Source: Aquabacterium sp.
Lineage (GTDB): Bacteria > Pseudomonadota > Gammaproteobacteria > Burkholderiales > Burkholderiaceae_C
Assembly: GCA_030654395.1 (NCBI GenBank)
Contig: JAURXM010000116.1
Coordinates: 293,763-357,762 of the forward strand
Direction: 5' to 3'
DNA length: 64,000 nucleotides
The position numbers and the translations under genes are program-made. The first letter of the stretch is position 1; every line of letters begins with the position of its first letter. Under the pieces are notes generated by a model that was given only the letters and a program-made list of their open reading frames with translations, was not told where the DNA came from and searched no databases. Positions 26,784 to 35,125 of the stretch are shown here, piece by piece.

Positions 26784-28247
26784 ATGTATCAATTGATTCA
26801 ACGCGCCAGCCTGTCGCTGGCTTTGTCCGCCGTGGCGCTGGCCTCACAAGCTGCTTCACTTGAATCTGCTGCCCAAGCGTTGGGCGCAGCGCAAGTCCAA
26901 TCCATCGAGTTCTCTGGCTCGGGGCGCTGGTTCCAGTTTGGTCAGGCGCCCGCACCTGGCTTGCCTTGGCCACAGTTTGGTGTAAGCCGCTACGTGTCCA
27001 GCATCAACTATGACACCGCCTCTGCGCGTGTGCAGATCAATCGTCTGCAAACCATCGATCCAGACCGAGCTCGCCCTGCACCCGTTGAGCAAAAGGTAGA
27101 CCAGTACGTCAGTGGCAGTAAGGCCTGGAACCTAGGCGTCAGCCCTGCAGCGGCCACGGTCACACCTCAACCCGCAGCCGTTGAAGAGCGCACTGCCGAA
27201 ATCTGGTCAACGCCTCAAGGCTTCGTCAAGGCTGCAATGGCCAACCAGGCCAAGTCCAAGCCCGTCAAGGGTGGTGTGGAGGTCAGCTTTACCGTAGCGG
27301 GCAAGTACCGCTATGTGGGCTTTATCAACGATCAAGACCGCCTTGAGAGCGTTCGCACCTGGATTGACAACCCGGTTTTGGGCGACACCTTGGTGGAAAC
27401 CAGCTTTGATAACTACGTCAATCGTGGCGGCGTGCCGTTCCCATCTCACATTGTGCGTACACAAGGCGGCTTTCGCGTGCTGGATGTGGCCGTGTCGGAT
27501 GTGAAGGTCAATGCTACGCCAGCGTTGAAGGTGCCTGACGCCATCGCTCAAGGCGTGCTGCCGCCCGTGACCGTGTCCGTGAACAAGCTGGCCGATGGTG
27601 TCTTCTACCTGACCGGCGGCACCCACCACAGCGTGGCCATCGAGCAGCGCGACCACATCGTGCTGGTGGAGTCCCCCCTGAACGAAGCACGTTCGCTGGC
27701 CCTGATCGACAAGATCAAGGAGACCATTCCTGGCAAGCCCATCAAGTACCTGATCAACACGCATGCCCACTTTGACCACGCGGGCGGTTTGCGCACCCTG
27801 GTGGCCGAAGGCGCCACCATCGTGACCCATCAGGGCAACGTTGGCTATTACAAGACGATCTGGGGCAACGGCCATACCTTGAATCCGGACAAGCTGGCCA
27901 AGTCCAAAAAAGTGGCTCACTTTGACGCGTTTGACCGCAAGCATGTGCTGAGTGATGGCAAGCGCCGCATCGAGATCTATCCCGTCGAGGGCAATACCCA
28001 CAACGATGCCTTTGCCTTTGTCTACTTGCCTGCCGAGAAGATCCTTGTCGAGGTGGATGCCTATACCCCTCTTGCAGGCAATGCCAAACCACCCGCCACG
28101 CCCAACCCCTACGCTGTGAACCTGGAGGACAACATCGACAAGTTGAAGCTGAATGTCGACCAGATAGCGGCCCTGCACGGCCCTGGCGTGGTCAAGCTCA
28201 ACGACCTGCGCACCTACAACGGGCGCAGCAAGGCGGCTGGCAACTGA
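26784..28247 (+). CDS. Exported metallo-beta-lactamase-fold hydrolase
   Basis: The 487-residue protein starts at ATG 26784 behind GGAGG, with a signal peptide (to about ALASQAA). The N-terminal 240 residues form a beta-rich domain of unknown role. The metallo-beta-lactamase domain follows: NTHAHFDHAGG (HXHXDH, about residues 324-333), the zinc-ligand region VEGNTHNDAFAFVYLPAEKILVEVDAY and a C-terminal LHGPG. It is expected to be a di-zinc hydrolase in the periplasm acting on an ester, lactone, thioester or sulfate ester. It closes the co-oriented block begun at 11953. Confidence 0.9.
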   Translation: MYQLIQRASLSLALSAVALASQAASLESAAQALGAAQVQSIEFSGSGRWFQFGQAPAPGLPWPQFGVSRYVSSINYDTASARVQINRLQTIDPDRARPAPVEQKVDQYVSGSKAWNLGVSPAAATVTPQPAAVEERTAEIWSTPQGFVKAAMANQAKSKPVKGGVEVSFTVAGKYRYVGFINDQDRLESVRTWIDNPVLGDTLVETSFDNYVNRGGVPFPSHIVRTQGGFRVLDVAVSDVKVNATPALKVPDAIAQGVLPPVTVSVNKLADGVFYLTGGTHHSVAIEQRDHIVLVESPLNEARSLALIDKIKETIPGKPIKYLINTHAHFDHAGGLRTLVAEGATIVTHQGNVGYYKTIWGNGHTLNPDKLAKSKKVAHFDAFDRKHVLSDGKRRIEIYPVEGNTHNDAFAFVYLPAEKILVEVDAYTPLAGNAKPPATPNPYAVNLEDNIDKLKLNVDQIAALHGPGVVKLNDLRTYNGRSKAAGN

Positions 28248-28323
28248 GCTTTATCGGCATATGGATCTTCGAATTCATTACTTTGTCGATTCAAGGTAAA
28301 TGCATACAGTTCCGTCCACTCAG

Positions 28324-28339
28324 GGGTACGCCCGTTGCT
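28324..28339 (+). promoter_or_regulatory. Possible sigma-54 promoter upstream of ccmF
   Basis: The sequence GGGTACGCCCGTTGCT keeps GG and GC at the exact 12-base step and the ACG and TTGCT blocks, but has T for C in GGCAC. Transcription would start about 67 bases before ccmF. It is weaker than the sites at 11569 and 11808, and no matching upstream palindrome was seen. Confidence 0.35.
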
Positions 28340-28416
28340 TGAATCAGCGCAGAAAGATGATGCAGTATGAAATGGAACAGTAGGGGGCATGTGCCAGGGC
28401 CAGGCAAGGGGCAGCC

Positions 28417-30375
28417 ATGATCCCGGAGTTGGGCAATGTGGCATTGATCTTGTCCTTAGGCCTGTCGACCTTGTTGGGTGTGCTACCTATATGGGGCGCC
28501 TACAAGCAAGACACACGCTGGATGGCCTTGGCCAGGCCGCTGGCCGTTGGTCAGTTCGCTTTTGTGGTACTGGCATTCGGCATCTTGGTGTCTGCCTTCG
28601 TCAACAATGACTTCTCCGTGGCCTATGTCGCGGGTAACTCCAACTCGTTGCTGCCGATTTACTTCCGCATTGCCGGTGCTTGGGGTGGTCATGAGGGCTC
28701 CTTGCTGCTGTGGCAGTTCATGCTCACAGGTTGGACGCTGGCTGTTGCCGTGTTCAGCCGCAGCCTGCCGCAAGTGACCGTGGCCCGCGTGCTGGGTGTG
28801 ATGGGGTTGATCAGTGTGGGCTTTTTGAGTTTCACGCTGTTCACCTCCAACCCATTTGAGCGCATCTTGCCCTCGCCACCTGACGGCCGCGATCTGAACC
28901 CGCTGCTGCAAGACTTCGGCATGATCATCCACCCACCCTTGCTTTACATGGGCTATGTGGGCTTCTCTGTGGTCTTTGCTTTTGCCATCGCAGCTTTGAT
29001 CGGTGGTAGCGTGGATGAGGCCTGGGCCAAGTGGTCGCGCCCATGGACCTTGCTGGCCTGGGTCTTCCTGACACTGGGCATCTTGCTGGGCAGCTTCTGG
29101 GCTTACTACGAGCTGGGCTGGGGCGGATGGTGGTTCTGGGATGCCGTAGAGAACGCATCTTTCATGCCCTGGCTGGTTGGCACGGCATTGATCCATTCAC
29201 TGTCCGTAACCGAAAAGCGCGGCACCTTCAAAAACTGGACAGTGCTGTTGGCGATCCTGGCGTTTTCGCTGTCCTTGCTGGGCACGTTCCTAGTTCGATC
29301 TGGTGTGCTGACATCTGTGCATGCGTTTGCGTCAGATCCAAGCCGTGGTCTCTACATCCTGATCTTCCTGCTGATCGTGATCGGGGGCTCCTTGAGCCTG
29401 TATGCCTGGCGTGCACCCAAGGTCGGCATGGGTGGGCGTTTCAGCCTGTTCTCACGCGAGTCTTTCTTGTTGCTCAATAACGTGTTCCTGATGGTGACGA
29501 TGGGTACTGTACTGCTGGGCACCCTTTATCCATTGGCCATCGATGCACTTGGCCTAGGCAAGATATCTGTTGGCCCGCCGTATTTCGACGCGGTGTTCGT
29601 GCCGCTGATGGTGCCGGTGCTCTTGCTTATGTCGGTCGGGCCATTCGTGGCCTGGAAGCAAGGCTCGGCGCAGCGTGCGTGGCTTGAGTTGCGCGGTGTA
29701 GCCTTGGCCTCTGTGGTCTTGGCTGCGGCTGTAGCGCTGGCAGTGAAAGCGTCGGTAGGTGTGGCCACAGGCATCGTGCTGGCCTTGTGGATTGCGCTGG
29801 GCACGGGCTTGCACTTGGTGCAGCGGCTGCAGGCGGGGGCAGGGCGCGTGTCCTTTGCTCAACGTTGGCGTGCCATACCCTTGTCCTTTTGGGGCATGGT
29901 CGTGGCGCACATTGGTGTGGGCGTCTTTGCGCTGGGAGTGACCTTGGTCAAAGGCCTAGATCACGTTCAGGACGCCAGCTTGAAAGAAGGCGAGAGCGTC
30001 AGCGCAGGCGACTACCAGTTCACTTTCAAGTCGCTGGAAAAGCGCAAGGGCCCCAACTACATCGCAGGCCGGGCTACGTTCGACGTGACCCGAGGCGGTC
30101 GCCATGTGACCACGCTGTACCCGGAAAAGCGCCTGTACATTGTGCAGCGCATGCCCATGACCGAGTCGGCCATTGACCGTGGCCTGACGCGAGATTTGTA
30201 CGTCTCGTTGGGCGAGTCCACGCCCAATGGGGCCTGGGGCGTACGCGTGCAGGTCAAGCCCTTCATGGGCTGGGTCTGGGCAGGGTGTCTGGTGATCGCG
30301 CTGGGCGGCCTGCTGGCAGCCAGTGACAAGCGCTATCGCCAGCGCACCCGTCAACCCATTGAGATACCGTTATGA
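28417..30375 (+). CDS. ccmF: Cytochrome c maturation haem lyase subunit CcmF
   Basis: The 652-residue polytopic protein carries the CcmF/CcmC-type tryptophan-rich motif WGGWWFWDAVENASFMPWL facing the periplasm, many membrane helices, and a periplasmic C-terminal domain. With CcmH and CcmI it transfers haem from CcmE to apocytochrome CXXCH motifs. ccmA to ccmE are not upstream here; the gene to the left is the metallo-hydrolase. It overlaps ccmG by 4 bases. Confidence 0.96.
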   Translation: MIPELGNVALILSLGLSTLLGVLPIWGAYKQDTRWMALARPLAVGQFAFVVLAFGILVSAFVNNDFSVAYVAGNSNSLLPIYFRIAGAWGGHEGSLLLWQFMLTGWTLAVAVFSRSLPQVTVARVLGVMGLISVGFLSFTLFTSNPFERILPSPPDGRDLNPLLQDFGMIIHPPLLYMGYVGFSVVFAFAIAALIGGSVDEAWAKWSRPWTLLAWVFLTLGILLGSFWAYYELGWGGWWFWDAVENASFMPWLVGTALIHSLSVTEKRGTFKNWTVLLAILAFSLSLLGTFLVRSGVLTSVHAFASDPSRGLYILIFLLIVIGGSLSLYAWRAPKVGMGGRFSLFSRESFLLLNNVFLMVTMGTVLLGTLYPLAIDALGLGKISVGPPYFDAVFVPLMVPVLLLMSVGPFVAWKQGSAQRAWLELRGVALASVVLAAAVALAVKASVGVATGIVLALWIALGTGLHLVQRLQAGAGRVSFAQRWRAIPLSFWGMVVAHIGVGVFALGVTLVKGLDHVQDASLKEGESVSAGDYQFTFKSLEKRKGPNYIAGRATFDVTRGGRHVTTLYPEKRLYIVQRMPMTESAIDRGLTRDLYVSLGESTPNGAWGVRVQVKPFMGWVWAGCLVIALGGLLAASDKRYRQRTRQPIEIPL

Positions 30376-30902
30376 AACGCTTTTTGCTTCCTCTAGGTTT
30401 GTTCCTGGCCTTGGCCTCCACGCTGGCTTTGGGCCTCAAGCAGGGCGACCCGCAAGACATTCCGTCGCCCTTGATCGGTAAGCCCGCGCCTGCATTCACG
30501 TTGACCCAACTTGAGGATCCGGCCAAGTCCTTCAGTCCACAGAACCTCAAGGGCCAAGTCTGGTTGCTCAACGTGTGGGCCTCGTGGTGCACCTCGTGCC
30601 GCAAGGAGCACCCTTTGCTGGTGGCGTTTGCCAAGCAAGGTGTTGTGCCCATCATCGGCTTCAACTACCAGGACCAACGCGATGCAGGCCGCCAGTGGTT
30701 GACCCAGCATGGCAACCCGTATCAGCTAACTGCGTTTGATGCAGACGGCCGAGTGGGCATGGACCTGGGTGTGATCGGTGTGCCAGAAACGTTGGTGATC
30801 GACAAACAAGGGCGCATTCGCTACAAGTTCACGGGCCCGATCACGCCAGAGCAACTCAAGGACAAGCTGCTGCCCTTGATTCAGGAGCTCAAGCGTGGCT
30901 GA
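30372..30902 (+). CDS. ccmG: Thiol:disulfide oxidoreductase CcmG/DsbE
   Basis: The 176-residue membrane-anchored thioredoxin-fold protein has an N-terminal helix (FLLPLGLFLALASTLALGL) and the active site VWASWCTSCRKEHP (CTSC), with GVIGVPETLVIDKQGRIRYKFTGPI typical of DsbE/CcmG. It reduces the disulfide in apocytochrome CXXCH motifs before haem attachment. Its end overlaps ccmH by 8 bases. Confidence 0.95.
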   Translation: MKRFLLPLGLFLALASTLALGLKQGDPQDIPSPLIGKPAPAFTLTQLEDPAKSFSPQNLKGQVWLLNVWASWCTSCRKEHPLLVAFAKQGVVPIIGFNYQDQRDAGRQWLTQHGNPYQLTAFDADGRVGMDLGVIGVPETLVIDKQGRIRYKFTGPITPEQLKDKLLPLIQELKRG

Positions 30903-31347
30903 CCTCTGGCGCCGATGGCGTCGCGCTGCGCTGCTCTTCGCAGGCATGGCCTTGCTCATGATGGCGGGTGCTGTCCGCGCAGAAAATGCTGCGGGCCTGG
31001 ATGAGCACGTTAACCGCATCACATCGGAGTTGCGCTGCGTGGTCTGCCAGAACCAGTCGATCGCCGACTCGCAAGCCTCGCTCGCTGTTGAACTGAAGCA
31101 AGAGGTGCGTCAGCAACTCCAGCATGGTGCCTCAGACGATCAGGTGCGCGATTTCATGGTGCAGCGCTATGGCGATTTCGTGCTCTATCGCACGCCGGTC
31201 AATCGCGCGACTTGGTTGCTGTGGGCAGGGCCTGCGCTGCTGTTGCTGTTAGGCGCTTTTGTGGTTGGACTGCATCTGCATGAGCGACGGACGGCTTTCA
31301 AAGACCTGCCGGATTCGGTTTTGCCGCAAGAGGATGTACAGGTATGA
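30895..31347 (+). CDS. ccmH: Cytochrome c maturation protein CcmH
   Basis: The 150-residue protein has a signal/anchor, the redox motif ELRCVVCQNQSIADSQASLA (LRCXXC), the three-helix domain ending GDFVLYRTPV and a C-terminal membrane helix (LLWAGPALLLLLGAFVVGL). It presents the reduced apocytochrome to CcmF. It overlaps ccmI by 4 bases. Confidence 0.95.
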   Translation: MADLWRRWRRAALLFAGMALLMMAGAVRAENAAGLDEHVNRITSELRCVVCQNQSIADSQASLAVELKQEVRQQLQHGASDDQVRDFMVQRYGDFVLYRTPVNRATWLLWAGPALLLLLGAFVVGLHLHERRTAFKDLPDSVLPQEDVQV

Positions 31348-32078
31348 ACCCGATGTTCTTAACCGCCGCATTGGTATTGTTGATTGTGGCCTCGTCTTTT
31401 GTGGCATGGCCTTTGTGGCGTCTGGCCCCCTATGAAGGTAGCGCACCGACGCCACCCAAGCGGTGGGCTGCGGCCTGGCTGGTCACGGTGCTGACCTTCG
31501 TTGCGGTGGGGCTTTACGCGCTGGTAGGTGATCCGTCTGCTCTGAACCCTCAGGCCAAGGAAGCTGTTCAGCAGCCTGTACCAACAGCTGGCGCCGAAAT
31601 GGGGCAAGCGCAAATCGAAGGCATGGTCGGTCGGCTGGCGCAGCGTTTGCAAAGTCAGCCTAATGACCCCGCTGGCTGGCGCATGCTGGCCAAATCGTAC
31701 GAAACGCTGGGTCGATTCGACCAGGCTGTGCATGCGTACCAACGCCTGCTGGCCTTGCAGCAGCCCGATCCTGACTTGCTCACCGACTATGCCGTGACCC
31801 TGGGCATGAGCAAGGACCAGACCCTGGTAGGCGAGCCCGAATCCTTGATCAATCAAGCCTTGAGTCTCAATCCCAAACATATCCAGGCGCTGGCTTTGTC
31901 AGGTAGCGCGGGTTTTGAAAAACGCGACTACGCGCATGCCATCTCGCAATGGCGCAAGCTGCTGTCGCTGATCCCGGCTGATGCCGACATACGGCCATCC
32001 ATCGAGGCCAATCTGGCTAAGGCTCAGTCGTTGGCTGATCGTGATGCACAGGCCACCAAGGCCCGTCGCAGCAAGTGA
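31344..32078 (+). CDS. ccmI: Cytochrome c maturation TPR protein CcmI
   Basis: The 244-residue protein has two N-terminal membrane helices and a periplasmic TPR region (GWRMLAKSYETLGRFDQAVHAYQRLLALQQPDPDLLTDYAVTL). CcmI holds the apocytochrome C-terminus for the CcmF/H lyase. It is the last gene of the ccmFGHI operon. The following 259 bases, to the convergent hydrolase gene, show no gene or clear terminator. Confidence 0.93.
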   Translation: MNPMFLTAALVLLIVASSFVAWPLWRLAPYEGSAPTPPKRWAAAWLVTVLTFVAVGLYALVGDPSALNPQAKEAVQQPVPTAGAEMGQAQIEGMVGRLAQRLQSQPNDPAGWRMLAKSYETLGRFDQAVHAYQRLLALQQPDPDLLTDYAVTLGMSKDQTLVGEPESLINQALSLNPKHIQALALSGSAGFEKRDYAHAISQWRKLLSLIPADADIRPSIEANLAKAQSLADRDAQATKARRSK

Positions 32079-32337
32079 TGCGTCTGATCTGGCTTGTCAG
32101 ATTTTTATCCCGGGTGGGGCGAAAGTGCCCGTCTGCCCAATGTTGCCATCCAGGGGGGGGCTCATATCTGTTCTCGCCTGACTACTGCAGCCAATACCAA
32201 CGCGAAGCGACCCAACGATCCAGTTGATCGTGGCCGAGCTCCTAGAGCCCAGAATGCCAGCAGCCCCTCATCACGATGAAGGTGGCTTTGGCGGACCGCA
32301 GTTCTGATCCAATGGGCCGGTGATGCGGCCCGTGCGA

Positions 32338-32976
32338 TCAAATGGCGTAGTTCAACTCAAGAGGATGCGCCCGGTCAATTCGAAACTGCTTTTGTTGGTT
32401 GCGAATCAATTCGTCTACCTTGAATCTTCCCAAGGGCCAAGGGCCAAAGCCAGATTCAGTGTTGATGTGCCCCACTGCACCCAGGTTGCTGAACCGGGCG
32501 CCCCAGAGGCCAGCCCAAACCTGTGCACGTTGCAGAGGCATCCACGGGTCATTTTCACTGCCGATCACAGTCAGTGGGATGCCAAGGCCACTTTGGGGCA
32601 GGCGATGGACCACATCGAACTTGTCCGGGTCAGCAGGTGCCACCATCAGTGCTGCACCAATGCGGCCGTTACGGGGCGCTCCGCCAAGTCGTCTGTCTAG
32701 GTGGTGCGCCAACGCCAGGCAGCCAAAACTGTGCGCTGCGGCAATCCAGATCGTCCCTGGAACGGACTTGTCCATGATTTTGTCGATCTGTGCAGACCAC
32801 ATGTCCAGATCAGGCTCGTCCCAGTTTGATTGAACCACGCGGCGAGCGCCCTTGAATTGCGATGCCAACCAAGTTTGCCAGTGTGCGGGGCCACTGTCAT
32901 TCAGCCCGGGGATCACGAGGACACGTACCGGGGTGCCTTGATAGGGTTGGCTAATTTGATCAATGTGCTGGCTCAT
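32338..32976 (-). CDS. RBBP9/YdeN-family serine hydrolase
   Basis: The 212-residue alpha/beta hydrolase has the RBBP9/YdeN pattern: VLVIPGLNDSGPAHWQTWL, nucleophile Ser in AAHSFGCLAL, Asp in IGSENDPWM and His in VGHINTESGFGPWP. It is cytoplasmic, with no signal peptide. The natural substrate of the family is unknown. It begins 7 bases after the TOBE protein gene and shares its transcript. Confidence 0.92.
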   Translation of the reverse strand: MSQHIDQISQPYQGTPVRVLVIPGLNDSGPAHWQTWLASQFKGARRVVQSNWDEPDLDMWSAQIDKIMDKSVPGTIWIAAAHSFGCLALAHHLDRRLGGAPRNGRIGAALMVAPADPDKFDVVHRLPQSGLGIPLTVIGSENDPWMPLQRAQVWAGLWGARFSNLGAVGHINTESGFGPWPLGRFKVDELIRNQQKQFRIDRAHPLELNYAI

Positions 32977-32983
32977 GGCGACC

Positions 32984-33202
32984 TCACAGTGCAGCGATGG
33001 CCACTTCTGTAGACTTGATCAAGGCAATGACGTCTTTGCCTACGACCAGACCCAGATCCTTGACGGAACGCGTTGTGATGACAGACGTGACGATCAGCCC
33101 TGATGGGGTCTCGACATCGATCTCCGACACCACAGGCCCTTCAATGATCTCCTTGACCTTGCCTCGAAACTGATTTCGAACGTTGATGGCTGCAATTCCC
33201 AT
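32984..33202 (-). CDS. Mono-domain TOBE molybdopterin-binding (molbindin) protein
   Basis: The 72-residue protein is a single TOBE/Mop domain: INVRNQFRGKVKEIIEGPVVSEIDVETPSG, ITTRSVKDLGLVVGKDVIALIKSTEVAIA. Molbindins assemble as hexamers that bind molybdate or tungstate in the cytoplasm for storage or homeostasis. Its location next to sulfate transport genes makes sense because molybdate and sulfate are similar oxyanions, but no molybdate transporter lies here. Confidence 0.93.
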   Translation of the reverse strand: MGIAAINVRNQFRGKVKEIIEGPVVSEIDVETPSGLIVTSVITTRSVKDLGLVVGKDVIALIKSTEVAIAAL

Positions 33203-33315
33203 ATTGGCTCCTTGTTCCCCGAAGTAGAGGCTGACTCCAGTTTGGCAGTTGGCAGCGCAAAGAAAAACGAAGTTTTGCTTCTATCCTTATTCGATAAGTC
33301 ATTTTTCATGCAACG

Positions 33316-33343
33316 AAAAAGGGCGCCCCATTCAGAGCGCCCT
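33316..33343 (-). terminator. Terminator of the encapsulin operon
   Basis: Read on the minus strand, AGGGCGC and GCGCCCT form a 7-bp stem around a 10-base loop, followed by a five-T run. It lies 19 bases after the stop codon of the cysteine desulfurase gene. Confidence 0.75.
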
Positions 33344-33361
33344 GTGCATGAGTTCGTTGGA

Positions 33362-35125
33362 TCAAACCCGCTTGCGCCCGCCACTCAAGCGATGCAGCGT
33401 CGCCACCAGCGTATCAACTTCAGCGCATGTGTTGTAGAACGCCAGCGAAGGGCGCACCGTGGCTTCCAAGCCAAAACGACGCAAAATGGGTTGCGCACAA
33501 TGGTGGCCAGAGCGCACTGCAATGCCTTCCTTGTTCAAGGCTGCGCCAACGTCTTCGGTCTTGTAGCCTTGCAGCGTGAATGACATCACCGAAGCCTTGT
33601 TCGCTGCTGTGCCGATCAAACGCAGGCCGGGCACATCCTTGAGCAAGCGCGTGGCATAGACCAGCAACTGGTGCTCGTAAGCGCCAATGTTGTCGATGCC
33701 AAGCTGCATGACGTAGTTCAGCGCCGCGCCCAAGCCCACCGCATCGGCGATGTTGCCCGTGCCCGCTTCAAAGCGGCCAGGCGCATCGTGGTACTCGGTG
33801 TGCTCGAAGGTCACGTCCTTGATCATGTTGCCGCCGCCTTGCCATGGTGGCGTCTCGTTGAGCAAGGCTTCCTTGCCGTACAAAGCACCAATGCCGGTCG
33901 GCCCGAAGATCTTGTGGCCCGAGAACACGAACCAATCGCAGTCTAGGTCGATCACATCCGAGCGCATGTGCGAGACCGACTGCGCGCCGTCCACCAGCAC
34001 CCGCGCGCCAGCACTGTGCGCCATCGCCACCATCTGCTTGGCAGGCGTGATCGTGCCCAAGGCGTTGGACACCTGCGTGAACGACACCAGCTTCGTGCGT
34101 GGGCCCAGCAGCTTGGCGTATTCGTCCAGCAGGATCTGGCCGTCGTCGTCCACGGGGATGACGCGCAGCTTGGCGCCGGTGAAGGCGCACAGCTGCTGCC
34201 AGGGCACGATGTTGGCGTGGTGCTCCAGATGGCTGACGATGATTTCGTCACCCTCACGCAGATTGGCTCTGCCCCATGACTTGGCCACTAAGTTGATGGC
34301 TTCGGTTGTGCCCCGCACAAACACGATCTCGTTGACCGAGCGCGCGTTCAGGAAGGCCCGCGTGGTTTCACGAGCGCCTTCATAGGCATCGGTCGCACGG
34401 GCTGCCAGCTCATGTGCCGCACGGTGGATGTTCGAGTTCTCGTGCTCGTAAAAGTACGAGACCCGGTCGATCACACACCGAGGCTTTTGCGTCGTGGCCG
34501 CGTTGTCCAGCCAGATCAGTGGGCGACCATTCACCCGCTCGCTCAGGATAGGGAAGTCGCGCCTGACCAGGTTGACATCAAACGGCGGCTTGAAGCCCTG
34601 CGGCGTACCAACGGCCTGCTGATGCTGCAAGCCCGGCGAAGACAAGCCTGGTTGCCCCAAAGAGGCATGCTCCAAGAAGTAATAGCTGGGTGATGCAGAC
34701 GCCAATGCCTGCCCAATGGGCAAGCCCGGTGTCGGCGATCGCAATGTCAGCATGTCAGCCAACTCTGCGTCGCTGGGCAAGCCCCAGTCCAGCGGGTTGA
34801 GTGTCAAGGCTGGCTGCAGCCCTTGTGTGTAACCAACCGGATTGGCCTGCGTCGTTGGCACGTCACCAGTGAATGGACTGGGCACGTTGTTGGGCGATGT
34901 CCCCACATGCGGGCCCGTGGTCGGCAGCGAGCCAATGACCGTGGACGCGGCAAAAGGGTGGGGGGCTTGTGGCGATGCCAAATGCGACAAGCCTGGCGGT
35001 AAACCGGCGTCTACCCCGTTCACCCCTGCAGCCGAACTCGGCAAGGCAGAGAAGAACTGGTTGGCCAGTTGCGTCAGGGTTTCCACATCAGGAACGCCTA
35101 GGCTGGCGTGGTCACTGATAGACAT
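33362..35125 (-). CDS. Cysteine desulfurase, cargo of a family 2A encapsulin
   Basis: The 587-residue protein has two parts. Residues 1-180 are Pro/Gly/Ser-rich and predicted disordered, with the motif HASLG at 6-10 (next to a helical VETLTQLANQFFSAL) and again at 153-157. Such an N-terminal extension is the known cargo-loading domain of encapsulin-associated desulfurases. From 182 on is a SufS-type PLP enzyme: RPLIWLDNAATTQKP, HEHHANIVPW-like SHLEHHANIVPW, the PLP Lys in FSGHKIFGPTG and the catalytic Cys in RSGHHCAQP. It converts cysteine to alanine and sulfane sulfur; family 2A systems store elemental sulfur inside the shell. ATG 35125 lies inside the encapsulin gene, giving a 14-base overlap. 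Confidence 0.94.
   Translation of the reverse strand: MSISDHASLGVPDVETLTQLANQFFSALPSSAAGVNGVDAGLPPGLSHLASPQAPHPFAASTVIGSLPTTGPHVGTSPNNVPSPFTGDVPTTQANPVGYTQGLQPALTLNPLDWGLPSDAELADMLTLRSPTPGLPIGQALASASPSYYFLEHASLGQPGLSSPGLQHQQAVGTPQGFKPPFDVNLVRRDFPILSERVNGRPLIWLDNAATTQKPRCVIDRVSYFYEHENSNIHRAAHELAARATDAYEGARETTRAFLNARSVNEIVFVRGTTEAINLVAKSWGRANLREGDEIIVSHLEHHANIVPWQQLCAFTGAKLRVIPVDDDGQILLDEYAKLLGPRTKLVSFTQVSNALGTITPAKQMVAMAHSAGARVLVDGAQSVSHMRSDVIDLDCDWFVFSGHKIFGPTGIGALYGKEALLNETPPWQGGGNMIKDVTFEHTEYHDAPGRFEAGTGNIADAVGLGAALNYVMQLGIDNIGAYEHQLLVYATRLLKDVPGLRLIGTAANKASVMSFTLQGYKTEDVGAALNKEGIAVRSGHHCAQPILRRFGLEATVRPSLAFYNTCAEVDTLVATLHRLSGGRKRV

Noticed and set aside
27207..28178. A 323-codon open frame opposite the metallo-hydrolase gene
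   Set aside because: Antisense shadow of a clear family gene in GC-rich sequence; His/Val-rich composition with no recognisable domain.
33352..33358. GTTCGTT near the end of the desulfurase gene as another CysB-type element
   Set aside because: It is at a gene end next to a terminator, not at the usual distance from any start codon.
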